64,000 nucleotides of DNA from Phragmites australis (Eukaryota; Streptophyta; Magnoliopsida; Poales; Poaceae): contig NC_084927.1 in assembly GCF_958298935.1 (NCBI RefSeq), positions 18,980,001-19,044,000 on the forward strand, given 5' to 3'. Shown in pieces: positions 12,801 to 24,640 of the stretch. Positions within the stretch are counted from its first letter, which is position 1. Each line of letters starts with the position of its first letter. The position numbers and the translations under genes were made by a program. The notes under the pieces were generated by a model. The model had not been told where the DNA came from and did no database searches. It saw only the letters and a list, made by a program, of their open reading frames with translations.

Positions 12801-15800
12801 CGACCAGAAGGAACACAAAATGGTTTAGGCAGGCATATAGCGCCATCGTGGGAAGATGTGCTGCACTGCAGTACAGGTTTGCCAACTTCATCTATATACC
12901 AGGTGAGGAAATTGTAACTTGCAACTGTTCTTCTTTGTGGAACACACAAATCGCACTAATGTATGCGAAGTTGTAAAACAGTCTATAGTTGTTTTTTGAT
13001 AGATTCTTATGTGTTCCTACGAAGTGTTCCTCATTTTTGACACATCAACCCTCAGTACTACTCTTTTAGGGACATTTAAAGCTGCTATGCATTTGATATT
13101 TATTATGGTTTTGGTATGTGAGGATAATCTTCCCATTATGCTACTACAGTGTATCTATAACCAAATATATTTTAAATGTCTTGTTCTCTCCATATCAAAA
13201 TTATACCTATTGTTTTCAGAAATATCTTTGTACGCTAGTAATCTCACCGAAGTGTATTGACAACTTGCATTTTGCATGACAGTCGGATGTCCAGTATCAG
13301 CAAAATTCGGAATATCAGCCGCCAGGAGGCCTAGACAATAGTGATTTGCGCATACAACTTTCTGCTGCTAAAAGATTTCTTTTAGGACCAGAAGACACTA
13401 TTGACTCACCATCTTCGAACTTTGTACTGAGAAACAAAGGGAATGGTGGAACTGATACTCTTTCAGCTCATGACAGTAGACTCGAAAGCTCTCTGAACCC
13501 AGACTGGAAAACAAAAACATCGTTAACATTTCAAAGCAATTCGCAGGGTTCTGAAATAACAGAGTTGTTTGGCCATGGTCAGTTTGAAATAGCAGATACA
13601 AGACTTACATTAGGACAGAAGCAACAGTTTATCATTCGTGAGATCTCTCCAGACTGGGCATTCTCCTACGAGATCACCAAGGTAAATCATGAATATTATA
13701 ACTTTTCTGCATCTTAACGCCAGTTGTCTCATTTGTAGTTGTTCCTTTCCACTGTCTCGTTGATGCAGGTCATCATTATTGGAGATTTCTTATGCGATCC
13801 ATCGAATTCATATTGGGCGGTGATGTTTGGTGACAGTGAGGTACCTGCTGAAATAGTTCAGCCGGGTGTTCTCCGCTGTCACACACCACTGCACAGCAGT
13901 GGGAAGCTCACGCTCTGCATTACCTCTGGGAACAGAGATGTTTGCAGTGAAGTCAAAGATTTTGAGTTCCGTGCAAAACCAACGGCTTCTGGTTTCACTG
14001 ACCTTGCACCATCCTCTAGACCTCTTAAGTCCAGCGAAGAGTTACTGCTTCTTGCAAAGTTTGCAAGAATGCTTTTATGTGAGAATGGAAGCTCTGAAGT
14101 TTCAGGTGATGATCCCTGGTCTGGACAGTGTCTGAAACTTAAGATGAATAATGAGCATTGGGAGCTGTTGATTGATGAACTCAAAGAAGGATGCAAGAAT
14201 CCACTAACCACGGCTGATTGGATGATGGAGGGACTGCTAAAAAGTAAATTACAACAGTGGTTATCATCAAAACTCCAAGGATACAATGAGGCAGCTTGTT
14301 CTCTGTCCAAGCACGAGCAGGGTATTATACACTTAATATCTGCACTAGGCTTTGAGTGGGCACTATCTTCAATTCTCAGTGCTGGTGTTGGTATAAATTT
14401 CCGTGATTCAAATGGATGGACTGCACTTCATTGGGCTGCTTATTTTGGAAGGTAATCAAATTTTATATTGTATAGCTGGTGACTTTGATTTCATTTTTGC
14501 TAGCTGGAACATTCTCCGTAACAACTTTTATGGACAGAAGACAACCATTTTCCTGTTATTTGGATACAGTCATGATATTAACTTTGTAAACATATAACAG
14601 CCAACTGAACGATCTAGAGTTCATAAAGTAGATAGCTTCTTACATTAAATAGAAAAAAAAATGAACTTTAGTCCATGAGATGTTTTGGACAGGTGTCATT
14701 AAGAATTTTGGTACCTCCATGCTGCTAACTTGGTAATTAAGTTATAGAAAAACGAAAGACTTGAACACAACTATAAGAAAAATTGTTTACTTACAGTAAA
14801 TTGAAAATCCAAATTTTCATTTACAAGATGTTTTGTACTGGTACTGGACTAAATTGTGCACACAAAATGACATATCAAAATAGTTCTTGTGAAATGGTAG
14901 TGTACTGTTTTACAATTTTTCTTTCTTTGCTTTTGTGCTTCCAAATGTTTCTACAGATTGCTATTGATTGCCATGGAACTAGCACTATCTTGTAAGAAAA
15001 TATTAGCAAGCTCATTTCATATTGCAGGGAAAAGATGATTGCTGCACTTCTTGCTGCTGGTGCATCGGCTACAGCAGTCACCGATCCCACTGCACAAGAC
15101 CCAGTTGGCAAAACAGCAGCTTTCCTGGCTTCTGAACGAGGACACATGGGTCTCGCAGGCTATCTTTCTGAAGTGTCGCTAACCAGCTATCTTGCATCCC
15201 TCACTATAGAAAGCGAGATTTTTAAAGTCTCAGCTGCAGTTGAAGCAGATAGAGCAGTGGAAAGCATATCTCGGAGGAGCGCTCAACTGCATGGTGGCAC
15301 GGAAGATGAGCTCTCAATGAAGGACTCTTTGGCAGCTGTGAGAAACGCAGCTCAAGCAGCAGCTCGCATCCAGAATGCTTTCCGTGCCTTTTCTTTCAGG
15401 AAGAGACAGCAAAAGACTGCTCGACTTAGGGACGAATATGGAATGACCCAAGAAGATATAGATGAACTTGCAGCAGTATCAAGGTCGTACCACCAGACAG
15501 GTCAGTTTTATGATAAAGCAGCTGTTTCAATTCAGAAGAAATACAAAGGTTGGAAAGGGCGCAAACATTTTCTCAACATGCGAAGAAATGCAGTTAAAAT
15601 ACAGGTAAGGGAATTGAGAAATGTTTAATTCCAAAGCTTCCTTCAAGTTGAATTCATCGGCATGATATATGGCAAGTTGTTTGTACTTTGTTTACTCTAA
15701 AGACCTTCCTTTGTACAGGCTCATGTAAGAGGCCATCAAGTGAGAAAGAAATACAAAACTTTTGTAAGCACTGTTAGTGTGCTAGAAAAAGTGATACTGA

Positions 15801-16495
15801 GGTGGCGCCGGAAAGGACATGGCCTACGTGGCTTCCGAGCTGAGCAACAACCAATGGTTGAAGCAGTGGAGGAAGATGAGGAAGATGATGACTTTGACGA
15901 TGACGAAGCAGTCAAGATTTTCCGTCGGCAGAAGGTTGATGAAGCTGTACAGGAGGCTGTCTCAAGAGTGCTGTCCATGGTAGACTCTACTGAAGCAAGG
16001 ATGCAGTATCGTCGAATGCTTGAGGAGTTTCGCCTGGCAACTGTAAGAAATTAATGAATTTAGCTGTTTTAGAGATTCTCATCTTGTGTCATGTTGCCCA
16101 AGGAAAGTAGTCCATACTAGAAGAAAAGTGTAGAGGGACTACTCGATTAACAAGTGCAAAAGACCAAGGCATTAATCTCTTTAGAGGGGCCACATGTAGT
16201 AAACATCAGTCTTGGATAAACAAAGTGACAATCGGTTAATCACTATGAACTTGAATGTAAAATATTTGTAAAGAGGAAATCCCTACCCGGATAAGTCAAA
16301 AGCATTTAGAGCTAGGCAGAACAACCATTAGAGTGCATTCAAGTTTGCTGTGTTTTTATCCAAAATCAAATCTCCATGTTATGACTAACCACATGCTAGT
16401 TGTAAATGCAGGCCGAATTGGGTGGATCAGATGAAGTAACATCAATATTTAACAGTGACTTAGAGTTAGTAGGGATCAACAACTTCATGCACTGA
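6846..16495 (+). CDS. CAMTA4: Calmodulin-binding transcription activator (CAMTA4/OsCBT type), 12 exons, complete
   Basis: This encodes a nuclear, Ca2+/calmodulin-responsive transcription factor that binds CGCG/CGTG-type DNA through its CG-1 domain. My exon model is 6846-6855, 8603-8728, 8815-8930, 10027-10115, 10342-10387, 11064-11487, 12778-12902, 13283-13681, 13769-14451, 15028-15604, 15719-16042 and 16412-16495. All introns are GT-AG and the phases join to 1000 codons plus stop, the usual family length. The protein starts MSQSFDINVL. CG-1 spans about 5-130 (RWLKPSEVFYILHNHERF, YYAHGEQNP, FWMLEP). A TIG/IPT domain covers about 425-515, ankyrin repeats about 615-720 (GWTALHWAAYFGR), and IQ motifs about 785-880 (AARIQNAFRAF, AAVSIQKKYKG). 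A basic, calmodulin-binding helix follows near 890 (VILRWRRKGHGLRGF). Exon 1 codes for only MSQ plus one base. Introns 1, 5 and 6 hold transposons. The subgroup is judged from memory of family members. Confidence 0.95.
7584..8518. mobile_element. Mutator-type palindromic MITE in CAMTA intron 1
   Basis: This is a 935-bp element made almost wholly of two inverted arms. The left end reads AGGCAAATTCCTTATTTGCC and the right end, reverse-complemented, GGGCAAATTCCTTATTTGCC. The arms continue inward through matching phrases (GTGCCACTCAA near 7630 and 8470; CCTAGGTTATATGGTGA near 7970 and 8070). A 9-bp direct repeat TATTTTGAT flanks it (7575-7583 and 8519-8527), the target duplication length of Mutator-like elements. 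No transposase is present. Confidence 0.85.
10697..10964. mobile_element. Stowaway-like MITE in CAMTA intron 5
   Basis: The left end reads TACTCCCTCCGTTCTTTTTT and the right end, reverse-complemented, TACTTCCACTGTTCTTTTTG, with TA at each edge. The size is 268 bp. The CTCCCTCCGT terminus is the Stowaway hallmark. Confidence 0.8.
11805..12519. mobile_element. TIR element with a captured gene piece in CAMTA intron 6
   Basis: Inverted termini share TGCTCCGGTGGTCC (11805-11818 and the complement at 12506-12519). The interior changes abruptly to GC-rich, codon-like DNA at about 12105-12296. There a 61-codon plus-strand ORF runs from 12110 to a TAG (starts MGLHGFSMNAKG), with a pre-existing reading of the type FNFKLDGLTAEVPG. 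I do not recognise the source gene. No clean target duplication was found, so the superfamily is open. Confidence 0.55.
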
Positions 16496-17476
16496 AAAAT
16501 GTGCAGCGTGTAAGGAGCATTTCGGGAGCTGCCAGCAATGATATCAAGTATTTAGGAAATGGGTTCAACTTGGAACTAATTAGTTTGTACATTGTTTACC
16601 TGAATGTAGACTGCAACTTCTATATACCTTTTCTCTGTAAGTTATTTGTATTTGTTGTTGGAAATGGCAGTTTATGTACACTGTATTTAGGTGTCTGTAA
16701 CTCCAAGGGAAGAATCCAGTAAGCATGGTAGGAATTGATGTACATTACACCATTTTCATGAATTGCTGGCTTAGGCAGTTAGGAAAATCAGTTTCTCAAC
16801 ATATAGGATCGTGCTTCATAATACTGGTAAAACTAATATAATGTAAAGGTTTCAAAGATAAACCACTCATCTAAGCCGAGCTTCATGATATGCCACTGCG
16901 GTATCTCACTACCATTTGACATTCCAATGGTTGCTAACCTGACTTCTAGACTTTGCAGCTTGTTGTATGATCCAGATTCTCAAGGCTTGTATAAAAATGA
17001 TAGATCAACTGAATGTATTTCATTCACTCGGAAAGCTAAAACGCTAAGATTATATGAAGGTATGCCATATCAATCAAACTCAAATTGTTAAGGCAGCCAA
17101 TTGTTAAATGCATATCAGTCTTTCATCGTTTTCGGATAACAGAACGAATCAGAATTGCGTTTGAGCCAACAAATTCCAATATTCCATGCTACATCCACTG
17201 TAGAAAAGGATACGCCAAAGAACAATGTGAAGAAATCAGTTTTAGAAAACGATATGCATATCTACTGCTATATCCAAAACAGCATTCGTGCCCAACATAC
17301 ATCTTATCTTCATCCGCATCACTAGCTAATCAATATTATCATTGTAATTTTTTCGTACGATCCAGTCATATCCTATCTGTTTTCCCTTCAGAGAGATTAG
17401 GGACTGAGCATACACAATATCGCCTTTAACACACAACCAGCTGCGACCTCAGACTTGAAGTGATTAGCCTGACATT
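16496..17476. other. Convergent intergenic region (3' ends of CAMTA and MED30)
   Basis: The two genes meet tail to tail here. The stretch should hold both 3' UTRs. ORFs at 16501-16722 and 17085-17429 lack conserved features and are read as chance frames. Confidence 0.5.
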
Positions 17477-20400
17477 TCACACTGAGCAAGGGCTCTGCCA
17501 CATTGATATGTCAGTTATTAGGTCACGGAGCTGATCCATGAGGAGCTTTACTTGCTTGTTTTTGCTTTCAATTTCCTGCATTATGTTTCAATGCTAGAAA
17601 TATTAGCATAACATGAGAAATGCATGTTAAATTAGTAAGTTAAAAGTCAATATCAGAAGTCGCCATAGATCAGATTTTACGAGTTCCACATACAACAGAT
17701 GCTAATATAGATGCAATACTGAACTAGGTTGATCGCTACATGGGATTAGATTATTCAGATCACTAATAAAAACATTAATTTTCAATCATCAGATCACAAT
17801 GATGATTGAAAATTAATGCTTTTCTTTTTCTCGAAACCAAAGACACAATACAAAATTTGAAAACCTGTTCCATTGCAGTAACAACAAAACATGCATCTCG
17901 GTATAAATACACCAGAAGCACTGACCCTATAATTTTTTACACTTACATACACTGAAAAGCATAGTTATGGCGGCGTGATGACACCACCTTCACAACTTTA
18001 CAGCGATTATGGTGCGTGGCGTGGTGACACACATCAATGTGACAAATACACACATTATAGTATAGGATAGATATGCAATACTATATTATAATTAAAAGAA
18101 AAGAAAAGAAAGGGGAAACAAAGAAAAGGTGAAGGCACTAGCTAGTTAAATAGGCTATTAGCCTGTCCAGCCCACTAAACCAGCCCACAAAACAGCTTAA
18201 TCATCAAACCCCTCAACTGTTATAACCCTAGCTCATCCAGCCCAAAGCCGCAACAGTGCCCGGTGCAGCTCCTCACCTCCCCTCCCTACACCACAGCAGC
18301 ACCGCTACCTCCTCTCCCCCACGCCGTAGCAGCGCTACTCTCCTCTCCCCCGTGTCGTAGCAGCGCTACTATCTCCTCTCCCCCGCACCGCTTCTCCCTC
18401 CCTCTTCCTCGCTGCATTTCTTCCTGCCGCCATCGCCTCCTCCCGCTCCTCCCGGTTCCATCACTGGTCATATCTATCTCCACCTTCCGATTCCATTGAT
18501 GGGCGGAGTGATGAGCAGACGGCAGAGGCGACGGGCGGGCGACCGGATCAGCACCAGGGGAGGATGGGAGATGGCGAGGCAGAGAAGATCCGGATGGGAG
18601 ACAGCAAGGTGAAGGAGATCCGGACTAGAGGCGACGGCAGACGGCGTAGGACACAGGGGCGACTGGAGAGATCTCGCTGGGTGGTGGACAGATAGCGCAG
18701 GGGCAACAGCTGACGGCCTAGGCGTGGGGTCGGCATGGTGAGAGCCAGAAAACCGCCACGCGGATATGGCGACGATATGGTGTCTCTATACCAACATCAT
18801 GACAACTATGGAAAGGATTGAGAAAAATCAGTATTTTCTCCATTTGTGTTTTATGCATTTAGCAAAGATCAGGACATGTTGCCTGGGTCCAATAGGAAAA
18901 AATGTCATGGCAAGCAGAGTCAAGCAAGACCAAAAGATGAAAATTAATTTAATAAATATAAACTTTTGTAAGAATAATTCTGGACCCTCGTCTTACTAGA
19001 TTATTTTCAAGGTAGTACCTTTCTCAAAGAAGATGCATGCTCTTCCAATCTCTCAACCTCAGCTTGGTCAGATATGAATACTGTTGATCCCATGTCCTGA
19101 AAAAGTTCAACATCATTACAGAAACATAGTGAATCTGACAAATTTCTTTTCAATCAAAACGAAGATGATTCTAAAGCAGCCGTAGGTGGAAGTATCAACA
19201 GGTCTAGATCAATTTCAGCAAGCATTTTTCTTGACTCAAATCAGAACCGCTGCATACAAATTTTATCTGGAACAGTATAGAAGTAACGGTCTTTGACAAA
19301 TTATCCTGGTTTACAGTAAGTAAGGATAATATTAAGCTTCTTTTCTTTAAGGAAATTGTCTATATATAATATGATAGCCAAGTTACAGCTACCAGAAGTT
19401 CATGTTCTTTGCTATTTACCGGTCGTTCTGTAATTATGCAATCGAAGCATATACAGTAATATATGCAATTTGGCTTCTTCAACAAAACAGACTAATAGCC
19501 CCCTCCTTGAACCACTCAAATCAAATATGGCAATAGTCAGGAACTGAGCTTAGCTCAATTGGTTAAGGGTGTGGATGTATGCCTATACCATCCAACTTCG
19601 AGTCCTCTTCGACCCAAATTTAGACGTCTATTTCTTCTTAATATAAAGCCATCTAGTTCCTCTAGGTTGATCTAGTTTTTTTTAATATGGCGATAGTCAT
19701 TTATCGTTTGCCAATAGTGTTCTTCTTTGGATAAACAGACAAGGAATTTTTTTCTCAAAAAAATGTCTCACATAACACCATGTACTTCACATCAAAATTT
19801 CATCCTTATAGCTGTGCCACCAAGTCAACAGCCATTTCTCCGCTACATAATGCCATAGCCGCAAATTCATATTTCAAATATAAGTTTCTCATCTGCGTCC
19901 ATATCTAAAGACAGTGTAGTACATTTCCGAAGTTATTCACAGTGCAAACACCTAAAATCAGTCCCAATAAGATTAAGTTATGACTAATGATTCATCTACA
20001 TCACGATGCCCGTGATTTTAGGGAACACCAAAAGTGTAATCTTTGATATGGTCCATACCTCCCGCATATTTGCGGATGTGTCATCCGCTGGACCGCGATG
20101 ATGGCTGCCCCGATCGGCAAAACGAGCAAAAAAAACATGGCGGCACAGTGATTTGAGGAGTAGATACAGATAAAAACTCGACCGTTCACATTAGCAGCGG
20201 GAACCGCTCGGTCTATCAAGTTCTCACCTGAGCGCAGGATGAGACGGCGGCGATGGACGCTCGCAGCGCCGCCACGGCGGACTTGTACCGGTGCCTCGCA
20301 TCGTCGAGCGACCCGCCGGAGCCCGGCGCTCCCCCCACGCCCCCTCCGGCGGCGCCAGCGGCGTCGGAGTCGGCGGAGTGCAGCGGGGGAGTAGCAGCAG

Positions 20401-20578
20401 CGTGGTGGCTGGGGTGCTGGCTCTGGGACCCGGCGGAGGCGGAGGACCATAGCGCGGGGTTGCAGAGCTCGTCGTTCATGGAGGCGAGGATCTGGGACGC
20501 GGCGGCGATGGTCTCCTCCAGATGTCTCTGACCCTCCGCCGCCAGCTCCTGCCGCAGCCGCGCCGCCGCGGAGGACAT
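17477..20578 (-). CDS. MED30: Mediator complex subunit 30 (MED30), three exons, complete
   Basis: MED30 is a head-module subunit of the Mediator complex, which bridges transcription factors and RNA polymerase II in the nucleus. The exons on the minus strand are 20578-20228, 19096-19019 and 17575-17477, with GT-AG introns and phase 0 junctions, giving 175 residues. The N-terminal helix reads [20 protein letters not shown] followed by ELCNPALW, the plant MED30 signature. A Ser/Ala/Gly-rich linker with repeated His and Gly follows, then [18 protein letters not shown]. The middle exon carries a short coiled-coil piece ([15 protein letters not shown]) and the last exon ends [20 protein letters not shown] then WQSPCSV, the invariant C terminus known from Arabidopsis and rice. 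Introns 1 and 2 are 1131 and 1443 bp and contain a SINE and GC/CT-rich non-coding DNA. The gene is convergent with CAMTA. Confidence 0.94.
17773..17818. repeat. Perfect 18-bp hairpin in MED30 intron 2
   Basis: CATTAATTTTCAATCATC (17773-17790) and its exact reverse complement (17801-17818) are separated by a 10-base loop. It is too short for a known MITE and may be the core of an eroded one. Confidence 0.7.
18170..18760. other. GC/CT-rich insert in MED30 intron 2
   Basis: Composition shifts sharply against the AT-rich intron: CT-rich with CTCCTCTCCCC phrases at 18260-18440, then G- and A-rich with GGCGAC phrases at 18500-18740. Both resemble the gene-like filler of grass non-autonomous DNA transposons. 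No terminal repeats could be fixed and no protein is recognisable. Chance ORFs exist on both strands. Confidence 0.4.
19540..19683 (+). mobile_element. tRNA-derived SINE (Au-like) in MED30 intron 1
   Basis: The 144-bp element has a polymerase III A box (TAGCTCAATTGG, 19551-19562) and B box (ACTTCGAGTCC, 19595-19605) in its 5' part. A body follows with the phrases AAAGCCATCTAGTTCC and AGGTTGATCTAG, then a T-rich 3' tail. It is flanked by a 16-bp target duplication with one mismatch: AATATGGCAATAGTCA (19524-19539) and AATATGGCGATAGTCA (19684-19699). Structure and tail match the Au SINE group of grasses. It lies antisense to MED30. Confidence 0.88.
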
Positions 20579-21591
20579 TGCGTAGCCTCGCCGGAGCCCT
20601 AGCTCAGCTCAGCCGTAGCTCACAGCACCCGGGCGAGTTCAGAGTTCAGACTTTCCGGGCCTGGGCCGGTTCAAAGTCCAGGCCCAGCCCGGTTTTGTGT
20701 AAGGCCAGGAGTAGTAGTGCAGGTGAAAGCCGTAGTTGAATGCAGATCCAAACAATAAACATTATATATAAACTAGTTATCTACCCGTGCGTTGCGACGG
20801 GAGCCAAAAATTTTCACGAGGTACTATAATTAATTGAGTGACATACAACGAGCTACAACAAAAGACTATTTTGCACCATATAATATTCATATTTTGTAAG
20901 ACACAAATGACACCCGAGCACTCGGGCCATCATAAAAAATTTGAGTAGAAGCTAAATTTTGAGAGCATTTCAGGCAGTAGAAGCTAAATTTTTTTAAGTA
21001 AGATGAATCACATGAGCTCGGGCCACCATAAAAATTTTTTGTGGTTGCCAACTTCCAATAGAATAGGTGAGCGCTCGTGCATTACAACAAAAATACAAGT
21101 CATGCGCAACGTAATATCAAAATTACAGTCACCAATCTGTCTGCACATGAGAATATTAACATATCAGTTTCCATGACAAGCTTGACTTTCTCCGCCATTA
21201 AGCAAACAGTGGCACCAAAGAACAAAGTACTTACAAGCTTGTCAAATTGGTTAGATTGGACAGACTTGCTGGGATTGGGCCTTGAAAAAAATTTCCTTGG
21301 AACCTCCTACAAGTTCATAATTTTAACCCCTATTAAGCAGGGTGATGCAAAGTCCATTTGTCATTTGAACATGACAAAAAAGCAGCTCTACATTCAGGAT
21401 GTTGTGTCAATCAGTTTCATTTGACCACATGAAAATATGCTGCATTTCTGTTAGGAGTGACAAGTGAAAAACGTTCTTGTGCTAACACATATGGAAAAAA
21501 CATATGTAGAAAACTTAGATTACACAATTTCCTGGTTAGGAAAACTTTCTACAAAAGAATATATTGTGAAGCAATTGATAATTAATCTTAC
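20579..21591. other. MED30 upstream region and repeat-like DNA
   Basis: 20579-20760 is the presumed MED30 promoter and 5' UTR. Near 20785 lies CTACCCGTGCGTTGCGACGG, a phrase I know as frequent at the ends of dispersed grass repeats. A phrase of the type CTCGGGCCAYCATAAAAA recurs at about 20922 and 21019, and TAGAAGCTAAATTTT recurs at about 20945 and 20978. The 115-codon ORF at 21077-21424 shows no family resemblance. Confidence 0.4.
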
Positions 21592-21998
21592 AGATCTTGC
21601 AACTTAGTCAAGCTCCCGATAAAATCAGGCATTTTGCCTATGAAATCGTTGTCGGCTGCCCACCTGAAAGCACAGGAAAATCTATTAAATTAAGTGTGTG
21701 ATATTACATCGGACATAATAATTGTAGCTGTGGTAATGAGCATACAGGGTCTTCAAGTTCTTAAGCTTTGAGAACGTCGAAGGGAATGGACCGCTGAAGC
21801 CAGAGCTATCAAAGTAACTGCAATTGAAACATTGCAATAATCCTCAAGTTGAACTATGCAAAGATTGTTGCCAAAATTGAAGTTCTTTCAGAAGTGAGGT
21901 TTGGCAGTTCAAAAGATGCATTTTACAGTTGCCCCAGTTTGGCCAAGTTGCCCAGTTCAGAAGGAAGTGTGCCGGTAAAATTGTTCAAGCTAATGCCC
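21592..21998 (-). pseudogene. LRR receptor kinase fragment (LRR-VIII type), three LRR exons
   Basis: On the minus strand there are three exon-like units of about 72 bp each, the one-LRR-per-exon size of plant LRR-VIII receptor kinases. They lie at about 21998-21927, 21817-21746 and 21663-21592, with donors of the GTAAG/GTATG type. They read NNFTGTLPSELGNLAKLGQL, then DSSGFSGPFPSTFSKLKNLK, then ADNDFIGKMPDFIGSLTKL. The reading phase carries from one to the next. The acceptor of the first unit is imperfect. No signal peptide, malectin-like or kinase domain was found nearby, so this is a gene fragment rather than a working receptor. Confidence 0.7.
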
Positions 21999-24640
21999 TT
22001 GAAAGCAAAAGTAAATAGTTCAGAATGAGATTACACATATGCATGTGCTGCTATTAGCAGAAAAGAGACAAGATTTTTGCCCTAATGAGCCATCTGATCC
22101 ACAAGAGTCACTTTTTGAAACTTACGTGAACATATGAAACTCCATATGAATTGAGAAATAACACTGACATTCTTAATGTTCATTATGCATTTATTTCTTC
22201 TCTCTGTCCCTCTGGTTTGGTCTTCCTTGCCCTTGTATAGTTTGGTTTCCCCATCCCCCCTAATTTCTGTACAGTTACCTTTTCTTTTTATAATATATAT
22301 TTACCGCAGTAGGGGTCTCCCCTACAGTTTCCCCTGTCAAAAAAAAGAAAGAAAAAGAATCGAGATTCACATGCATCCTGAATAACTGAATAAGAGTAGA
22401 AATTGGAGTGTTGCCACCTCTGCCTTCATGAATAACTGGATCAGATTTCTACAATTAGAGCGTCTGTTCTTCTGGCAGTCATCTCCATCTTCAGAGCCTC
22501 ATCCTGTACATGGTTAAATAACTGAACAGTAGAAATTGGAGCGCTTGTCACAACCAAAATTTATACACCAACCAAACAATACAGAGGAAATAGCAAAGGG
22601 AAAGATGGAAGGCTCCTCTCGGTGCAGCCCTCCAGCTTGAACATTCAGGAAAAAAAATAGTTGGTGGCGAGGTGTGGTCAGGGTCTAAAGTTGTCATGAG
22701 AATATTTTCTTCAGAAAGAGTTGTTTTTACTATTATTTTTCAAAAAAAATTAATAGTCCAATATGTTAAATTGTATATGTAAGATACTTACAAAGTGTCT
22801 TTTGTTCCAATTAGTTCACCATTTTTCACAAATAATATCGCAGAACATTGCTCTCATGCTCTGCTGAAGTGACTGCAGAGGAACCACTCCAAGCTATCTT
22901 AATTTGAGTGATTGGTTCCAAACATTAAACATGATTTGCCATGCTGCTTGAAACTAATCATTGGACCATATCCGCCTACTATGGTCATAATCATATGTTG
23001 CTTTCAGTAACCAGAAAATCAAAATAATTGTAATTATCTTTTGACCTATGAAACATGAATCGGAGAGATTATCTTGGACCTGACAAAACTCCTTCATGAA
23101 CTGTAACTTTTTTTACATCAACACTAATAAAGAGAAGATTCATAAAAACAAGAGGGATTTTAAAAGATTAAGGAAAAAGTCCATTACCTTCTTGGGTATA
23201 GTGACGCCATTTAATTTCCAACACTCAGTAGCGTCCACATGCTAGCAGAATGGAAAGGTTGAAATTTTCAGCCAAAAAAATACGCTCTAAGTAATTTCCT
23301 AGCAACAGGAGAATACCAAATAAATTGTAGCAACAAGGAAAAATGGTACCTGAATTAGCTGGCAGATCTGGCACCATTTTTGCAACAGCCAATTTTCCTA
23401 CCATATCTTAGTATCCTTCAGCGGGTGACCATGATAGATCTTCACCATCATCAAGCCATCTTCTATTGACATCCATATCCCCTATACCAATACCGGCGAT
23501 CTCACATTTGCCGTGGCTACGCATGATGCTGCCAAGACAAATTTCTCACCGAGATCTGGAAACATAAAAAAAATGTAACAAACAATACTTGTGGTGTACC
23601 CTATCACCAGCTGGGTCTTAATCAAGTTCAAGTAGTACTACTGGGAGGATATATAAAGTGCAACAGTATTTCTGTACAAATGTTCTTCTAGTTTGTGTGC
23701 ATAATAAATTATAGAAATCAAATGTAATAGTTTTGTGATGCTTACCACTGGTAGCAATAATAAAGAATTTATGTTCAACAGAGTGGAGAGTTGTTCCCAA
23801 GCAATACAACAAAAGTATATTTCTCAGTTGCAGTAAACTATGGGAGAGTGGACACCTCAGGCTAATGAGAGATCGAGACAGGCACTTGTTATCAGAGAAG
23901 TGCGCAGGCATAGGATACTCTTCTTCTAAACCATTAGAATGGGAGTGATAGTAAATGAACTGAAATACAGCAGCAAATCAAAACCAATTACCACTGTGAA
24001 CTTTGACGACTACACTAAAGACAACTCTCTGGTTTGAACTAATCTCACAAAGGAAATGACAAACTTTGAAAATCAAATGCATGAATAGTATGACAACCAC
24101 TTAAAAAAATAGCACTTCTTGTACGACGATTGATAGCTTGTGTTCCATTTCTGTTTCTCTGTCCATACAGAGTAGTGGAAAAATTTGATTGATTAATCAA
24201 CACCTTGCAAATGGTTAGACCTAGAGCGTAGCGAATCTGGTCGCTGATTCGTGGTGGGTATTTTATCGAACACCTTGCAAGCAACTATTTCTCTGGCCAA
24301 AGCAATACAAGCAAAGGAGGCGGCAACGGCAATGGTTAAGACGAACCTTGGGGGAGGCGACATTGGTGGAAATGGCAGACCCAGCTCCAAATTTTGGCAG
24401 ACAATAGAAGCACCTCGACCCACTGAGCCACACCAGTGACAGTGAGCTGCACCGTGCTCAACAGCAGCACCAATGCTCGCTACTCCCAGTCTGTGCCAAT
24501 GCCCATAACAACCATTACTTTTGGTAACCGGTAAGAACCTAATAAGAATTTCAACAATGAAGTGGGACGTTGTACTCACTGTTTGGGCATGAACGACCCC
24601 TTCTTGGTGATTTCATCGAGTGCCTGGCATGCAGCAATTA
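21999..24640. other. Intergenic, unassigned
   Basis: This is mostly AT-rich, with no convincing gene. Short minus-strand coding-like islands around 23190-23240 and 23390-23540 have splice-like edges but could not be assigned to a family. They may be further remnants of the LRR kinase locus or of a transposon. ORFs at 23618-23911 and 24193-24579 look like chance frames. Confidence 0.4.

Noticed and set aside
13879..14310. Minus-strand ORF of 143 codons
   Set aside because: It is the shadow of CAMTA exon 9 and has no family resemblance.
18263..18499. ORF of 78 codons in MED30 intron 2
   Set aside because: CT-rich low-complexity sequence inside an intron, with no conserved motif.
19541..19613. 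Possible tRNA gene
   Set aside because: A and B boxes are present, but the stems do not pair as a tRNA, the sequence runs on into a body and T tail, and it is flanked by a target duplication, which fits a SINE.
20253..20531. Plus-strand ORF of 92 codons
   Set aside because: It is antisense to MED30 exon 1, whose minus-strand reading has clear family signatures. The plus-strand frame is a GC-rich shadow.
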